A stretch of DNA of 64,000 nt from an uncultured Bacillota bacterium (GCA_947073765.1 CAMTMZ010000009.1:1-64000), one strand, 5' to 3'. Positions 17,559 through 26,931 are shown, numbered from the stretch's first letter. Translations and numbers: made by a program. The notes: generated by a model not told the origin, from the sequence alone.

Positions 17559-18136
17559 ACCGAATATTCTGCATCGTGGGCAAGAGCTGTTCTGGAAAAG
17601 ACACCCTCTACGCCCGTATTCTGGCGGAAGGCCGGCCGGCGCCTGTCCCTGTCATCCCCTGCACCACCCGCCCCCGGCGCACCGGCGAGACGGAGGGCCA
17701 GAACTACCGGTTCGTCACCCAGGAGCAGCTGGAGGAGTTCGAGGCCGGGGGCCAGGTAATCGAAAAGCGGGAATATCACACCACCCAAGGTCTGTGGATC
17801 TATTTTACCCTCCGCTTTGATTTAGACCACGACCGCCTGCTCATCACCACCCTCGAGGGAGCCGCGGCGCTGATGGACTGCTATGGCCCCCAGGCGGTCC
17901 ACATCCTTTACCTTACCGTGGACGACCACACCCGGCTGCTGCGCTGCATCGCCCGGGAGGAGGGGCAGTCCCACCCGGACTACGCCGAGGTGTGCCGCCG
18001 CTTCCTGGCCGACCAGGCCGACTTCTCCCCGGAACGGCTGTCCAAATTCCCCAACCTCCACCCTATCGACACCGCGGCCGGCACGGACGACTGCCTGCGG
18101 CAATGGTGGACACTGTATCAAAGTACCGGTCACTGA
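17555..18136 (+). CDS. Guanylate-kinase-like protein
   Basis: A 193-residue P-loop protein. It has GKSCSGKDT at residues 9-17 and PCTTRPRRTGETEGQNYRFV, the guanylate kinase GMP-binding pattern (T-T-R-x-x-R-x-G-E-x-x-G-x-x-Y-x-F). The usual lid and the later T-E-G-x-x-x-V motif are altered, so a true Gmk role is uncertain; a paralogue is likely elsewhere. The start is GTG, overlapping the AlaX stop (GTGA). The C terminus is divergent (AGTDDCLRQWWTLYQSTGH). Confidence 0.7.
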   Translation: MNRIFCIVGKSCSGKDTLYARILAEGRPAPVPVIPCTTRPRRTGETEGQNYRFVTQEQLEEFEAGGQVIEKREYHTTQGLWIYFTLRFDLDHDRLLITTLEGAAALMDCYGPQAVHILYLTVDDHTRLLRCIAREEGQSHPDYAEVCRRFLADQADFSPERLSKFPNLHPIDTAAGTDDCLRQWWTLYQSTGH

Positions 18137-18202
18137 CAGCGCACCCTCCCCCCCTTCTCCGCATAGGATGGGGTGGATTCAATCCAACAGGAGGTGACTT
18201 CC

Positions 18203-18418
18203 ATGGTAACTATGATTGCCACCGTTGTCCAGGCCTGGGGTACTCAGGTGCTGGTCACCGACAACGCCAACGGACAGCAGGTTCTGGTGAATACCAACTA
18301 CTCCACCGGAAACTTGGCTGCCGGCGACCAGGTGCGCATCGTGTACAACGGCGTTATGACCGCCAGTATCCCGCCCCAGATCAGCGCCCAGTCTATCTGC
18401 GTGCTGCGGGTATATTAA
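18203..18418 (+). CDS. Small conserved-looking beta protein, function unknown
   Basis: A 71-residue protein, MVTMIATVVQAWGTQVLVTD. A strong AGGAGGTGA at 18189-18197 fixes the ATG at 18203. The alternating strands (ATVVQAWGTQVLVTD, QQVLVNTN, AAGDQVRIVYNG) suggest a small OB-fold. It follows the kinase gene by 66 bp and is followed by a strong terminator. No specific family is recognised. Confidence 0.6.
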   Translation: MVTMIATVVQAWGTQVLVTDNANGQQVLVNTNYSTGNLAAGDQVRIVYNGVMTASIPPQISAQSICVLRVY

Positions 18419-18424
18419 ATGTGC

Positions 18425-18456
18425 AAGGCCCCCCTGTACAGGGGGGCCTTCTTTTT
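18425..18456 (+). terminator. Strong rho-independent terminator
   Basis: AAGGCCCCCC-TGTACA-GGGGGGCCTT (10-bp perfect stem) followed by CTTTTT. It ends the plus-strand run that begins near 11931 and faces the convergent aldo/keto reductase gene. Confidence 0.85.
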
Positions 18457-18461
18457 CGGCA

Positions 18462-19469
18462 CTAAAAGTGGGTCCAGTATTCCTTAAAGTTGTCCTGAAG
18501 CAACTGGGGCGTATCCAGCCCATAGGGGCACTTGGCGGCGCACTGGCCGCAGTGCAGGCAGTTTTCAATCTTCTTCATCTCACCCTGCCAGTAGTCGTTG
18601 AGCCAGTCCGCGGCGGGAGCCCGGCGGGCCATCAGGTTGATCCGGGCGCACTGGTTGATCTGGATGCCCACGGGACAGGGCATGCAGTACCCGCAGCCCC
18701 GGCAGAACCCGCCGGTGAGTTCGGTCCGGTCCTGGTCGATAACGGCCTGGAGCTCCGGCGTCAGCTGTGGAGTCTTTTGGACGCATGCCAGGAACTGATC
18801 CAGCTCCCACTCGTGCTGCACCCCCCAGATGGGGACCACCCCTTCCTGCCCCGCCATCCAGGCAGCGGCGGCGGTGCCGTTGCCCAGCAGTCCTCCAGCC
18901 ATCCCCTTCATGGCCACAAAGCCCATCCCTTTGGTCCGGCACTTGTCCACCAGCTCCCGCTCCTTGGAACCGGAGAGATAGCTGTAGGGGAATTGGAGCA
19001 GGGCGTACAGCCCGGAGTCAACGGCCTCATGGGCCACGGCCAGGCGGTGATTGGTAATGGCAATGTGGCGGATCTTGCCCTGCTTTTTGGCCTCCAGAGC
19101 AGCGTCGTACAAGCCGTCATCCCCGCCGGGTTTGGGACAAAAGGCGGGGTTGTGGAACTGGTAAACATCAATATAGTCGGTACCCAGGTTTTTCAGGGAG
19201 GTCTCCAAATGCTCCCACAGCTGGGCGGCGGTCTGGGCATGGGTCTTGGTCGCGATCACAACTTTGTCCCGGATACCGGCGAAGGCACTGCCCATCTTCT
19301 CCTCGCTGTCAGAGTAAGCCCGGGCGGTATCAAAATAGTTTATCCCGCCGTCCACCGCCTTTCTCAGCAGGCAGGCGGCCTCCTCCCTGGTAATTCTCTG
19401 GATGGGCAGGCAGCCAAAACCGTTTTTCTCAATGATGATGCCAGTGGAACCTAATTGAATGTTTGTCAC
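18462..19469 (-). CDS. Aldo/keto reductase with C-terminal 4Fe-4S ferredoxin domain
   Basis: A 335-residue protein. The N-terminal TIM barrel has the AKR pattern: GGINYFDTARAYSDSEEKMG (Asp/Tyr), VVIATKTHA (Lys) and YQFHNP (His). The C-terminal part has cysteine clusters CRGCGYCMPCPVGI and CLHCGQCAAKCPYG, typical of the ferredoxin-linked AKR family of anaerobes. The substrate is unknown. The start is GTG, 3 bp after the valS stop, so it is the last gene of the T-box operon. Confidence 0.85.
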   Translation of the reverse strand: MTNIQLGSTGIIIEKNGFGCLPIQRITREEAACLLRKAVDGGINYFDTARAYSDSEEKMGSAFAGIRDKVVIATKTHAQTAAQLWEHLETSLKNLGTDYIDVYQFHNPAFCPKPGGDDGLYDAALEAKKQGKIRHIAITNHRLAVAHEAVDSGLYALLQFPYSYLSGSKERELVDKCRTKGMGFVAMKGMAGGLLGNGTAAAAWMAGQEGVVPIWGVQHEWELDQFLACVQKTPQLTPELQAVIDQDRTELTGGFCRGCGYCMPCPVGIQINQCARINLMARRAPAADWLNDYWQGEMKKIENCLHCGQCAAKCPYGLDTPQLLQDNFKEYWTHF

Positions 19470-19471
19470 AA

Positions 19472-22111
19472 TTACATCCCCTTCAGTTGAGCTTCCAGCT
19501 TGGCCACCAGCTCAGCCAGCTGGACAGCCCGCTCTTTCTCCGCCTCCACCACCTGGGCGGGGGCCTTGTTGACGAAGCCGGGGTTATTCAGCTTAGCGTT
19601 CAGCTTTTCCAGCTCCGCCCCCTGCTTTTTCAGTTCCTTCTCCACCCGGGCCTTTTCCTTCTCCAGGTCCACCAGCTCTCCCAGAGGGATGGACATCTGG
19701 GCAGCGTGGGTGACAATGGACACCTGTCCGGCGGCAGGCGCCTCGCCGGCAGGAACAATCTCCACCTCACTGGCGTAAGCCAGCTTTTTCAGGAAGGGCA
19801 CACCCAGCGTAAAAGTATCTGTCTCTGCGGTAGCCACGGTGAGATGGGCCTTCTTGGATGGGGGCACGTTCATCTCACTGCGCCGGGCCCGAATGGCCCG
19901 GATGGCGTCCATGATAAGTTCCATGGCTTTCTCTTCGGCGGGGAAATTCATGGCATCCGCGGTAACGGGCCACTCCTGGAGCATGAGGAAAGAGCCGTCC
20001 TTCACCTCCTCGCCGTGGGGCAGAGCCTGCCAGATTTCCTCGGTGATGAAGGGCATGAATGGGTGGAGCAGCTTCAGCATCTGGGTGAGCACGCAGCACA
20101 GCACCTGCTGGGCCCTCACCTTGCTGTCCTCGTCCTCCCCCTGCAGGCGGGTCTTGGTCAGCTCGATATACCAGTCACAGTAGTCATCCCAGATAAAGTC
20201 GTAGATCTTCTGGGCGGCCACCCCCAGCTCGTACCGGTCCATGTTCTCGGTAATCTCAGAGACGGCCCGGTTCAGCTTGGACAAAATCCACTTGTCCTCC
20301 AGCTCCAGCTTTTGGGGCAGCTCGCACTTGTCGATGGTGAGGTTCATCATCAAAAAACGGCTGGCGTTCCAAATCTTATTGGCGAAATTGCGCATAGCCT
20401 CGCAGCGCTCGGTGTAAAAGCGCATGTCATTGCCCGGAGAGTTGCCGGTCACCAGATTGAAGCGCAGGGCGTCGGCGCCGTACTTGTCCGCAATCTCCAG
20501 GGGATCAATGCCGTTGCCCAGGGACTTAGACATCTTTCTGCCCTTGTCGTCCCGCACCAGGCCGTGAATGAATACAGTGTGGAAGGGAGGCTTTTTGGTG
20601 TGCTCACAGGCGGAGAAGATCATTCTTGCCACCCAGAAGAAGATGATGTCGTAACCGGTGACCAGCACATCGGTGGGATAGAAATAGTCCAGATCCTCGG
20701 TCTTCTCCGGCCAGCCCAGGGTGGAGAAGGGCCACAGGGCGGAGGAGAACCAGGTGTCCAGCACGTCCGGGTCCCGCTGGATGTGCCGGGAGCCGCATTT
20801 TTCACAGCAGTCCGGGTCGGTACGGCTGACGGTCATGTGGCCGCAGTCCGCACAGTACCACACAGGGATCTGGTGGCCCCACCAGAGCTGACGGGAGATG
20901 CACCAGTCGTGGACGTTCTCCATCCAATTGGTATAGGTCTTGGCAAAGCGGTCAGGGACAAACCTGGTCTCCCCCTCATTGACCACCCGGAGGGCCTCCT
21001 TGGCCAGGGGCTCCATGCGGACAAACCATTGGGCGGAGATGAGCGGTTCCACGTCGCTGTGACAGCGGTAACAGGTGCCCACGTTATGGGAGTAGGGCTC
21101 GATCTTCTCCATCAGTCCCAGCTCCTCCAGGTCGGCGACAACCGCTTTCCGGGCCTCGTACCGGTCCATCCCTTGGTACTTACCGCCGTTTTTGTTCACA
21201 ATGCCGTTGTCGTCCAGTACACGGATAGTCTCCAGGCTGTGGCGCAGACCCACTTCAAAGTCGTTGGGGTCGTGGGCGGGAGTCATCTTCACGCAGCCGG
21301 TGCCGAAATCCATCTCTACATAGTCGTCCGCCACGATGGGGATCTCCCGGTCCATCAGGGGAAGGATACAGGTCTTTCCGACCAGATGCTGATACCGCTC
21401 GTCGTTGGGGTTGACGGCCACGCCGGTGTCCCCCATCATAGTCTCGGGCCGGGTGGTGGCGACAACCAGATAGCCGCTCCCGTCTGCCAGGGGGTAGCGC
21501 ATGTGCCACAGGTGGCCTGGCTTGTCCTGATACTCCACCTCCGCGTCGCTCAGGGCGGTAACGCAGTGGGGGCACCAGTTGATAATCCGGGAGCCCTTGT
21601 AGATCAGATCCTTCTCATACAGGGAGCAAAAAGTCTCCCGCACGGCTTTGGAGCAGCCCTCGTCCATGGTAAACCGGGCCCGCTCCCAGTCGCAGGAGGA
21701 GCCCAGCTTTTTTTGCTGCTGAACGATGCGCCCGCCGTATTTGTGCTTCCAGTCCCACACCCGCTCCAAAAATTTCTCCCGTCCCAGGTCGTAGCGGGAC
21801 AGCCCCTCCTTGGTGCGCAGCTCCTCTTCCACCTTGATCTGGGTGGCGATGCCCGCATGGTCGGTGCCGGGCACCCACAGGGCGGCATAGCCCTGCATAC
21901 GCTTAAAGCGGATCAGGATATCCTGCAGCGTGGAGTCCATGGCATGGCCCATGTGGAGCTGCCCTGTCACGTTGGGTGGGGGCATAACGATGGTAAAGGG
22001 CTTTCGGTTCGGATCTCTTTGGCCCTTAAAACAGCCGCTCTCTTCCCATTTTCTGTAAATTCTTCCCTCGGCCTCCTGGGGCTCATAAACCTTCGGCAGT
22101 TCTTTTTTCAT
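19472..22111 (-). CDS. valS: Valyl-tRNA synthetase
   Basis: An 879-residue class I synthetase. HIGH-type HMGH is at residues 53-56 in [26 protein letters not shown], the editing domain ([31 protein letters not shown]) and KMSKSLGN (KMSKS at 526-530) follow. A C-terminal coiled coil is visible ([18 protein letters not shown]). Length matches the family. The start overlaps the stop of the YcxB-like gene (ATGA). Transcription is probably controlled by the valine T-box at 23283-23525. Confidence 0.98.
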   Translation of the reverse strand: MKKELPKVYEPQEAEGRIYRKWEESGCFKGQRDPNRKPFTIVMPPPNVTGQLHMGHAMDSTLQDILIRFKRMQGYAALWVPGTDHAGIATQIKVEEELRTKEGLSRYDLGREKFLERVWDWKHKYGGRIVQQQKKLGSSCDWERARFTMDEGCSKAVRETFCSLYEKDLIYKGSRIINWCPHCVTALSDAEVEYQDKPGHLWHMRYPLADGSGYLVVATTRPETMMGDTGVAVNPNDERYQHLVGKTCILPLMDREIPIVADDYVEMDFGTGCVKMTPAHDPNDFEVGLRHSLETIRVLDDNGIVNKNGGKYQGMDRYEARKAVVADLEELGLMEKIEPYSHNVGTCYRCHSDVEPLISAQWFVRMEPLAKEALRVVNEGETRFVPDRFAKTYTNWMENVHDWCISRQLWWGHQIPVWYCADCGHMTVSRTDPDCCEKCGSRHIQRDPDVLDTWFSSALWPFSTLGWPEKTEDLDYFYPTDVLVTGYDIIFFWVARMIFSACEHTKKPPFHTVFIHGLVRDDKGRKMSKSLGNGIDPLEIADKYGADALRFNLVTGNSPGNDMRFYTERCEAMRNFANKIWNASRFLMMNLTIDKCELPQKLELEDKWILSKLNRAVSEITENMDRYELGVAAQKIYDFIWDDYCDWYIELTKTRLQGEDEDSKVRAQQVLCCVLTQMLKLLHPFMPFITEEIWQALPHGEEVKDGSFLMLQEWPVTADAMNFPAEEKAMELIMDAIRAIRARRSEMNVPPSKKAHLTVATAETDTFTLGVPFLKKLAYASEVEIVPAGEAPAAGQVSIVTHAAQMSIPLGELVDLEKEKARVEKELKKQGAELEKLNAKLNNPGFVNKAPAQVVEAEKERAVQLAELVAKLEAQLKGM

Positions 22112-22746
22112 GCAGATTTCTCCTTATCGTCATTTTGTTTCATTGACTCTTTCAGCTTATCGGGGATGTGGCAGCTGCTCCATATGGCGGCGTAAGGCCG
22201 AAGCCAGCGGCGCAAATCGCCAGCGTCGGCATCCACCAGCTGGGCCTTGGGCAGAGGCAGGCCCAGCCCCCGTTTTCCGGCCAGCCAGATGATCTCATCA
22301 CACTCCACCGCCGAGCGGAATTTTTTGCAGTCAAAAATCTGGTTTGGCTGATCGCTTTCTCCAAAGAATATCCTGCACTGCGCTCCCTCCAGCTCAATGC
22401 GGAAGGGCAGCCGGCCATCATACGTCCCCTCATCGGCAGCCGCGGCCCGGGTTCTTCGGTTCGCCTGGAGCACCTTGGCGGGATCATCACCGGTGACCTT
22501 GCGCATCACGGTCATCCCCACATACAGTGCCAGAATCAGGTAGACAAAGGTCATGGCGGAATTGCCGCTTCGATACTGGACCATCACCGCCAGAGCCAGA
22601 AAGATGGTCACCAGCGGCCCCATAATCCGGGCCCGGCGCACCGAGCGCACATAGTTGAGCAGAATCATATAGTCCCCCGCCTCTGCCAGCTGGGCCGCCG
22701 TTCCTCGAAATTCCAGCTTCTCCGGAACGGTTTTTGGGTTGTTCAT
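22108..22746 (-). CDS. YcxB-like membrane protein
   Basis: A 212-residue protein with two hydrophobic spans near residues 42-58 and 63-80 and a soluble C-terminal domain with YcxB-like features ([21 protein letters not shown], then [33 protein letters not shown]). The family has an N-terminal pair of membrane helices and a PH-like domain; its function is unknown. It shares its layout with the gene upstream, and both lie between the T-box and valS. GGAGGT lies ahead of the ATG. Confidence 0.7.
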   Translation of the reverse strand: MNNPKTVPEKLEFRGTAAQLAEAGDYMILLNYVRSVRRARIMGPLVTIFLALAVMVQYRSGNSAMTFVYLILALYVGMTVMRKVTGDDPAKVLQANRRTRAAAADEGTYDGRLPFRIELEGAQCRIFFGESDQPNQIFDCKKFRSAVECDEIIWLAGKRGLGLPLPKAQLVDADAGDLRRWLRPYAAIWSSCHIPDKLKESMKQNDDKEKSA

Positions 22747-22756
22747 CTTGTACCTC

Positions 22757-23272
22757 CTACTTCATCTTTTGCAGCTTCAGTCCGGTCTGCTTTCGAATCA
22801 GCTCCCGGAACTCGTCAGTGGAGCCCCAGGAAAAGCCATTCTTGTCATAAATTTGACCGTGACTTCGGTCCAGAAGAAGGACAAAGTAGTTCTCCGTCTC
22901 CACCGCCGCCCGAATCTGACTGTAAGGCCACCAGCTCTCCGCCGCCTGGGTGCGGTGAACATAGCAGGGCCCCTCCTGAAACGCCGCGTTGACCTCCCGG
23001 CTGTCGGGGGCCACCTGACGCAGGCCGATGGCCCCGTTGACCCTATCCTCCCCCAGAACGCACCCCAGCATAAACAGCCCCAGCAGGGCGTTCACCAGCC
23101 AGCCATCCTGGCCGCCCCGGAGATAGGTCACCGTTAAAAAGGTCTCCAGCGCCACAATGAGCCATGCCAAGGTGCGAACCGGAGCGCTTCTGCCCCGGCG
23201 CAGCGTCTTGCGGGTCACTCTGGCCAGGGTGGTCATCGCCTTTCGGTCAATGGTAGTCTGTATCGCGATCAT
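22757..23272 (-). CDS. YcxB-like membrane protein, first gene of the T-box operon
   Basis: A 171-residue protein with a basic N terminus (RKTLRRGRSAP), two short spans (about 34-49 and 59-74), and a C-terminal YcxB-like region (WWPYSQIRAAVETENYFVLLLDRSHGQIYDKNGFSWG). GAGGTGAGG precedes the ATG. It begins only about 14 bp after the T-box terminator U-run, so its expression should follow valine starvation together with valS. Its function is unknown. Confidence 0.7.
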   Translation of the reverse strand: MIAIQTTIDRKAMTTLARVTRKTLRRGRSAPVRTLAWLIVALETFLTVTYLRGGQDGWLVNALLGLFMLGCVLGEDRVNGAIGLRQVAPDSREVNAAFQEGPCYVHRTQAAESWWPYSQIRAAVETENYFVLLLDRSHGQIYDKNGFSWGSTDEFRELIRKQTGLKLQKMK

Positions 23273-23282
23273 TGCCTCACCT

Positions 23283-23525
23283 CACAAAAAACGCCCTGAG
23301 TCCAAACGGACTCAGGGCGATCATCAAACCGCGGTACCACCTGAATTTCTCCCAGAGGGAGACGCTCTCGCCTTCTGTAACGGGAAGTCCCGCCGCCCCT
23401 TACTGTATGTTCAGGGCCGGGGCCCGAAAGCCACCTTCTCCACCCCGGACCGGAAACTTGCACCGTCCGTCTCCTCTCTGGAGGTCCGCAGATGGGTACT
23501 CCTCTTTCGCATTGCCTTTGTTTGG
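23283..23525 (-). promoter_or_regulatory. T-box leader, probable valine (GUG) specifier
   Basis: On the minus strand the conserved T-box GGTGGTACCGCGG is at 23329-23341. It is followed by a perfect terminator CGCCCTGAGTCC-GTTT-GGACTCAGGGCG (23292-23319) and a T-run (23286-23291). In Stem I, GAAAG (23504-23508) can pair with CTTTC (23426-23430), which frames an AGTA motif (23497-23500) and GTG-G at 23431-23434. That places a Val GUG codon at the specifier position and agrees with valS in the operon. Uncharged tRNA-Val would stabilise the antiterminator and switch on the operon. Confidence 0.85.
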
Positions 23526-23528
23526 TCA

Positions 23529-23557
23529 ATTATATGCAAAAACAAAGGTCTTGTCAA
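23529..23557 (-). promoter_or_regulatory. Consensus sigma-A promoter for the T-box operon
   Basis: On the minus strand, TTGACA (23552-23557), a 17-bp spacer and TATAAT (23529-23534). Both hexamers match consensus. It overlaps the last codons of coaX. Confidence 0.85.
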
Positions 23558-24324
23558 GGCTTTTTGTTCTTCTGGTAGAGGATATTCAGGCCCTTTAGGA
23601 GCAGATCCTTCTCCAGCCGTATCTCTCGGCGGCACAGAGGTACAATAAACTGCGCCATTCCCCCAGTGGCCACCACAGTGGTGGAAAAGCCCAACTCCTC
23701 CTCCACCCGGTCCAGCATACCATCCAGCATGGCGGCGGTGCCGTACATGATGCCGCTGCGCATACAGTCCACCGTATTTTTTCCAATCACTCTTCGAGGC
23801 CTGTCAAGGCTGATGCCGGGCAGTTGGGCTGTGTGGGAGGTCAGCGCCTCCAGAGACACCCGCACCCCCGGGATGATACAGCCCCCCAGGTAGGTGCTGC
23901 CCTCCCCCACCACCTCGATGGTGGTGGCGGTGCCCAGGTCCAGCAGGGTAAGGGGCGGCTCATACTCCGCCAAAGCGGCCACGGCAATCACAATCCGGTC
24001 GCTGCCCACCTGGGAGGGGTTGTCCATCCGGATGTTCAGCCCGGTTTTCAGCCCTGGTCCCACCACCATAGGGGCCTTACCGGTCACTTTGACGATACCG
24101 GTGCGCACCGAGTTGAACACCGGCGGCACTACCGAGGAGATGATGCAGTCCTCCACGTCCTGGGGCTTCACCTCAAACAGGCTCAGCATGCTTTTAATCT
24201 CCGCGCCGTACTGGTCGGAGGTCTTGATTCGGTCAGTAGCGATGCGGGCCTCAAAGGCGATCCTGCCCTTTCGGATGCCGCCGATGACAATGTTTGTGTT
24301 GCCAATGTCGATGGCCAGGAGCAT
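23554..24324 (-). CDS. coaX: Type III pantothenate kinase
   Basis: About 256 residues, starting MLLAIDIGNTNIVIGG (phosphate-1 motif DxGNT). PSQVGSDR and LLDLGTATTIEVV are further CoaX motifs, and TGGMAQFI lies near the end. It phosphorylates pantothenate with ATP, the first step to CoA, and this type is not feedback-inhibited by CoA. The ATG at 24324 is chosen because GAGGTGAG sits about 5 nt upstream; the in-frame GTG at 24333 overlaps that site. It lies downstream of an ECF S component and opposite coaBC. Confidence 0.95.
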   Translation of the reverse strand: MLLAIDIGNTNIVIGGIRKGRIAFEARIATDRIKTSDQYGAEIKSMLSLFEVKPQDVEDCIISSVVPPVFNSVRTGIVKVTGKAPMVVGPGLKTGLNIRMDNPSQVGSDRIVIAVAALAEYEPPLTLLDLGTATTIEVVGEGSTYLGGCIIPGVRVSLEALTSHTAQLPGISLDRPRRVIGKNTVDCMRSGIMYGTAAMLDGMLDRVEEELGFSTTVVATGGMAQFIVPLCRREIRLEKDLLLKGLNILYQKNKKP

Positions 24325-24342
24325 GTTGCTCACCTCAACGGT

Positions 24343-25005
24343 TTATTTTTCTTTTTCCACCACAACCCGGACAGGGCGCATATTTGTGGGCACATGGAGC
24401 AGAACGCCGCAGATAGCCTCCACCAGCACAGCGGCGGCAACGGCCTCCGCCACCCCGGAGGTGGTAACAATGCCCATTACAATGCCCAGCACTGCCTCCA
24501 TGCCCACGTTCTGCGCCGCGGCAAACTCAGGGGCCAGAAGGAAAAAGATACTGCCCATCACCAGCACCGTGTTGGTCAGCGCCCCGGCCACTCCCACAAC
24601 AGGCATGGCAATCAGGTCGTTTACCTTTGCCTTTTTCAGGGCAATCCACAGCCAGCCGGACACCACGCCGACGAGGATGCGGCAGCCCAGAGCGATCCAA
24701 ACCGCCTTGACTGCCCCGGCTGCGCCGCCAGTCTCAGCGGCCCACACGGGGGAAAAGGCAAAGGACAGCGCCGTGGGCGCGGTAGTAGCCGTCCACATGG
24801 AGCACACACCGAATACACCTCCCAAAACCGCCCCAGCCAAAGGGCCCAGCACAACCGCTCCCACAATAACCGGGATGTGGAGTGTGGTGGCTCGGATCAG
24901 GGGCAGCGGGATCAGGCCGATTCCAGTGAGCTGCAGGACCAGCTGGAGGGCCATAAACAGGGCCACTCCCACCAGCCAGCGGGTGTCGCGCTTACGGGTT
25001 TTCAT
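24343..25005 (-). CDS. ECF transporter S component, probably for pantothenate
   Basis: About 220 residues with six hydrophobic segments (for example WLVGVALFMALQLVLQLTGI, AGAVLGGVFGVCSM). The N-terminal LPLPLIRATTLHIPVIVGA region and the overall layout match ECF S components. It would bind the vitamin and join a shared ECF energy module encoded elsewhere. Pantothenate (PanT-like) is inferred from the adjacent coaX and the divergent coaBC. The start could be ATG 25005 or GTG 25011; GGAGG is 10 or 4 nt away respectively. Confidence 0.8.
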   Translation of the reverse strand: MKTRKRDTRWLVGVALFMALQLVLQLTGIGLIPLPLIRATTLHIPVIVGAVVLGPLAGAVLGGVFGVCSMWTATTAPTALSFAFSPVWAAETGGAAGAVKAVWIALGCRILVGVVSGWLWIALKKAKVNDLIAMPVVGVAGALTNTVLVMGSIFFLLAPEFAAAQNVGMEAVLGIVMGIVTTSGVAEAVAAAVLVEAICGVLLHVPTNMRPVRVVVEKEK

Positions 25006-25095
25006 ATTCACATTACCTCCTGCTGCCGCTCCGCCATTTGCGGATGCAGCGCATTATTTGTAAGAGGCGGGGACATCCCCCTTCTCTCAGCCGCC

Positions 25096-25124
25096 ATTAT
25101 ACAAGATGCCAGACCGATATGCAA
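25096..25124 (-). promoter_or_regulatory. Promoter of the S component-coaX operon
   Basis: Minus-strand TTGCAT (25119-25124), a 17-bp spacer and TATAAT (25096-25101). It is back to back with the coaBC promoter. Confidence 0.6.
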
Positions 25125-25132
25125 GAAAAAAC

Positions 25133-25161
25133 TTTACGCCGGCGGTTCAGACAGGTATAAT
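25133..25161 (+). promoter_or_regulatory. Promoter of coaBC
   Basis: TTTACG (25133-25138), a 17-bp spacer and TATAAT (25156-25161). It lies 28 bp before the start codon. Confidence 0.6.
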
Positions 25162-25188
25162 GGAGAAAACACCAAGGAGGATACCGCC

Positions 25189-26382
25189 ATGCTGAAGGGC
25201 AAAACCATCCTGTTAGGAGTCACTGGGGGAATCGCGGCCTACAAGGCGGCGGCCCTGGCCTCAGCGCTGGTCAAACAGCACGCCAACGTGGAGGTGGTCA
25301 TGACCGCCCACGCAACCCAGTTTATCACCCCGCTCACCTTTGAGCAGCTCACCGGAAGGCGCTGCATGGTGGACGCCTTCGACCGCAACTTCACCCACCA
25401 TGTGGAACACATTGCCCTGGCAGACCGGACCGACCTGGTCATGATCGCCCCCGCCACCGCCAACGTGTGCGCCAAGCTGGCCCATGGCCTGGCCGACGAT
25501 ATGCTCACCACCACTGTGCTGGCCTGCGTCTGCCCCAAGCTTATCGCCCCTGCCATGAACACCAAAATGCTTGAAAACCCAGTCACCCAGGACAACCTGG
25601 AGCTTCTGCGCAGCTACGGCTGGGAGGTAATCTCCCCCGACGCCGGCCGGCTGGCCTGCGGCGCTGTAGGAGCGGGCAAGCTGCCCGAGCCCGATCTTCT
25701 GCTCCAGCACATTCTGCGGAAGATCGCCCTGCCCCATGACCTGGCCGGCCGGCGTATCCTGGTCACCGCCGGCCCCACCCATGAGGCCCTGGACCCGGTG
25801 CGGTATCTTACCAACCACTCCACCGGCAAAATGGGGTACGCCATCGCCCGGGCAGCCATGCTCCGAGGGGCAGAGGTCACCCTGGTCACCGGCCCCACAG
25901 ATGTCACACCGCCCCCCTTTGTGGAAGTGGTTCCCGTCTCCTCCGCCCAGGATATGTTTGAGGCGGTGGCCACCCGGCAGCAGTGGGCCGACTTTATTTT
26001 CAAAGCCGCCGCCGTGGCTGACTATACCCCGGCGGGGTATTCTGACGACAAGCTCAAGAAAAAGGACGATGAGCTGTCTATCCCTCTGAGACGCACCCGG
26101 GATATTCTGCAGCACCTGGGGGAGCACCGCCGCCCGGGACAGGTATTGTGCGGCTTCTCCATGGAGACCCGGGACATGGTGCCCAACAGCCGGGCCAAGC
26201 TGGAGAAGAAAAACCTGGATATGATCTGCGCCAACAACCTGAAGGTGGCCGGGGCCGGCTTCGCCGGCGATACCAATGTGATCACGATCATCACCCCCAC
26301 CGGCCTGGAGGATCTGCCCCTCATGTCCAAGGAAGAGGCCGCCGCCCGGATTCTGGACGCCGCGGTGGGACTTACGCACTAA
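25189..26382 (+). CDS. coaBC: Bifunctional phosphopantothenoylcysteine decarboxylase / phosphopantothenate-cysteine ligase
   Basis: A 397-residue fusion. The N-terminal flavoprotein CoaC domain has GVTGGIAAYKAA (residues 8-19), IAPATANVCAKLAHGLADDML and the PAMNTKM motif (active-site loop). The C-terminal CoaB domain has VTAGPTHEALDPVRYLTNHSTGKMG and KLKKKD. It makes 4'-phosphopantetheine from phosphopantothenate and cysteine. AAGGAGG precedes ATG 25189. It is divergent from the pantothenate uptake and kinase genes. Confidence 0.97.
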   Translation: MLKGKTILLGVTGGIAAYKAAALASALVKQHANVEVVMTAHATQFITPLTFEQLTGRRCMVDAFDRNFTHHVEHIALADRTDLVMIAPATANVCAKLAHGLADDMLTTTVLACVCPKLIAPAMNTKMLENPVTQDNLELLRSYGWEVISPDAGRLACGAVGAGKLPEPDLLLQHILRKIALPHDLAGRRILVTAGPTHEALDPVRYLTNHSTGKMGYAIARAAMLRGAEVTLVTGPTDVTPPPFVEVVPVSSAQDMFEAVATRQQWADFIFKAAAVADYTPAGYSDDKLKKKDDELSIPLRRTRDILQHLGEHRRPGQVLCGFSMETRDMVPNSRAKLEKKNLDMICANNLKVAGAGFAGDTNVITIITPTGLEDLPLMSKEEAAARILDAAVGLTH

Positions 26383-26403
26383 TCCAGGGCAGCGGGGAGC
26401 GGA

Positions 26404-26559
26404 TCACACCCGCTCCTCGCTGTTCTCCGTATCTTCCTCCTCCCCGTCCCGCGCGGACATGTACAGCTCCTCACACTCCCGCTGGGCCTCGATCAAAAGA
26501 TTGATAGCCTCCTCGCTGGCCTTGAACAAGGCCAAATACATTTTCTGGTAGTCTGGCAT
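26404..26559 (-). CDS. Small acidic protein (51 residues), function unknown
   Basis: A GAGGTG site sits 6 nt before the ATG at 26559. The peptide begins MPDYQKMYLALFKASEEAIN, continues as an amphipathic helix with EAQRECEELY and ends acidic (DGEEEDTENSEERV). It is convergent with coaBC, with only 21 bp between. It resembles small conserved Clostridia proteins that begin MPDYQKMY, but that is from memory. Its role is unknown. Confidence 0.55.
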   Translation of the reverse strand: MPDYQKMYLALFKASEEAINLLIEAQRECEELYMSARDGEEEDTENSEERV

Positions 26560-26682
26560 TTTTTCACCTCTTCTGCTGTTGCACCCTGCTCGTTTAACAT
26601 TCAGTGCATGTCATACATAAAAGTTTTTTACCATATAATCTCCAATATGACAAGTAGTAAATGTCGTTTGGAGATGGATCTG

Positions 26683-26931
26683 ATGTACAAAAACAGAGCC
26701 CCCGACGGAACAAACAATATCTGCGGCAGAAACATAAAAAAGTACCGGGAAGCTCTGCCATCCTCCCCGTCACAGCGAGGCCTGGCCGATCTGCTTCAAC
26801 TGGAGGGGCTGGATATCGACAAAAACGCGGTTCAACGCATAGAGAGCGGGCAGCGTTTTGTAACCGATATTGAACTACAGGCCCTGGCAAAGGTGCTTGG
26901 GGTATCCTATACCGATTTATTGGCGGGGTAA
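26683..26931 (+). CDS. XRE-family transcriptional regulator
   Basis: About 82 residues. The HTH domain spans GRNIKKYREALPSSPSQRGLADLLQLEG...IDKNAVQRIESGQRFVTDIELQALAKVLGVSYTDLL, a standard XRE fold with the recognition helix around DKNAVQRIESG. The ATG at 26683 is chosen because GGAG lies 9 nt ahead; an earlier ATG at 26608 has no good site. It is the first of two small HTH genes in tandem. Its targets are unknown. Confidence 0.75.
   Translation: MYKNRAPDGTNNICGRNIKKYREALPSSPSQRGLADLLQLEGLDIDKNAVQRIESGQRFVTDIELQALAKVLGVSYTDLLAG

Noticed and set aside
19463..22195. A 910-codon open frame on the plus strand
   Set aside because: It is antisense to valS, whose motifs and length are decisive. 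High GC makes long shadow frames common here.
23824..25188. Long plus-strand extension in front of coaBC
   Set aside because: It overlaps coaX and the ECF gene on the other strand. The ribosome site, promoter and flavoprotein motif fix the coaBC start at 25189.
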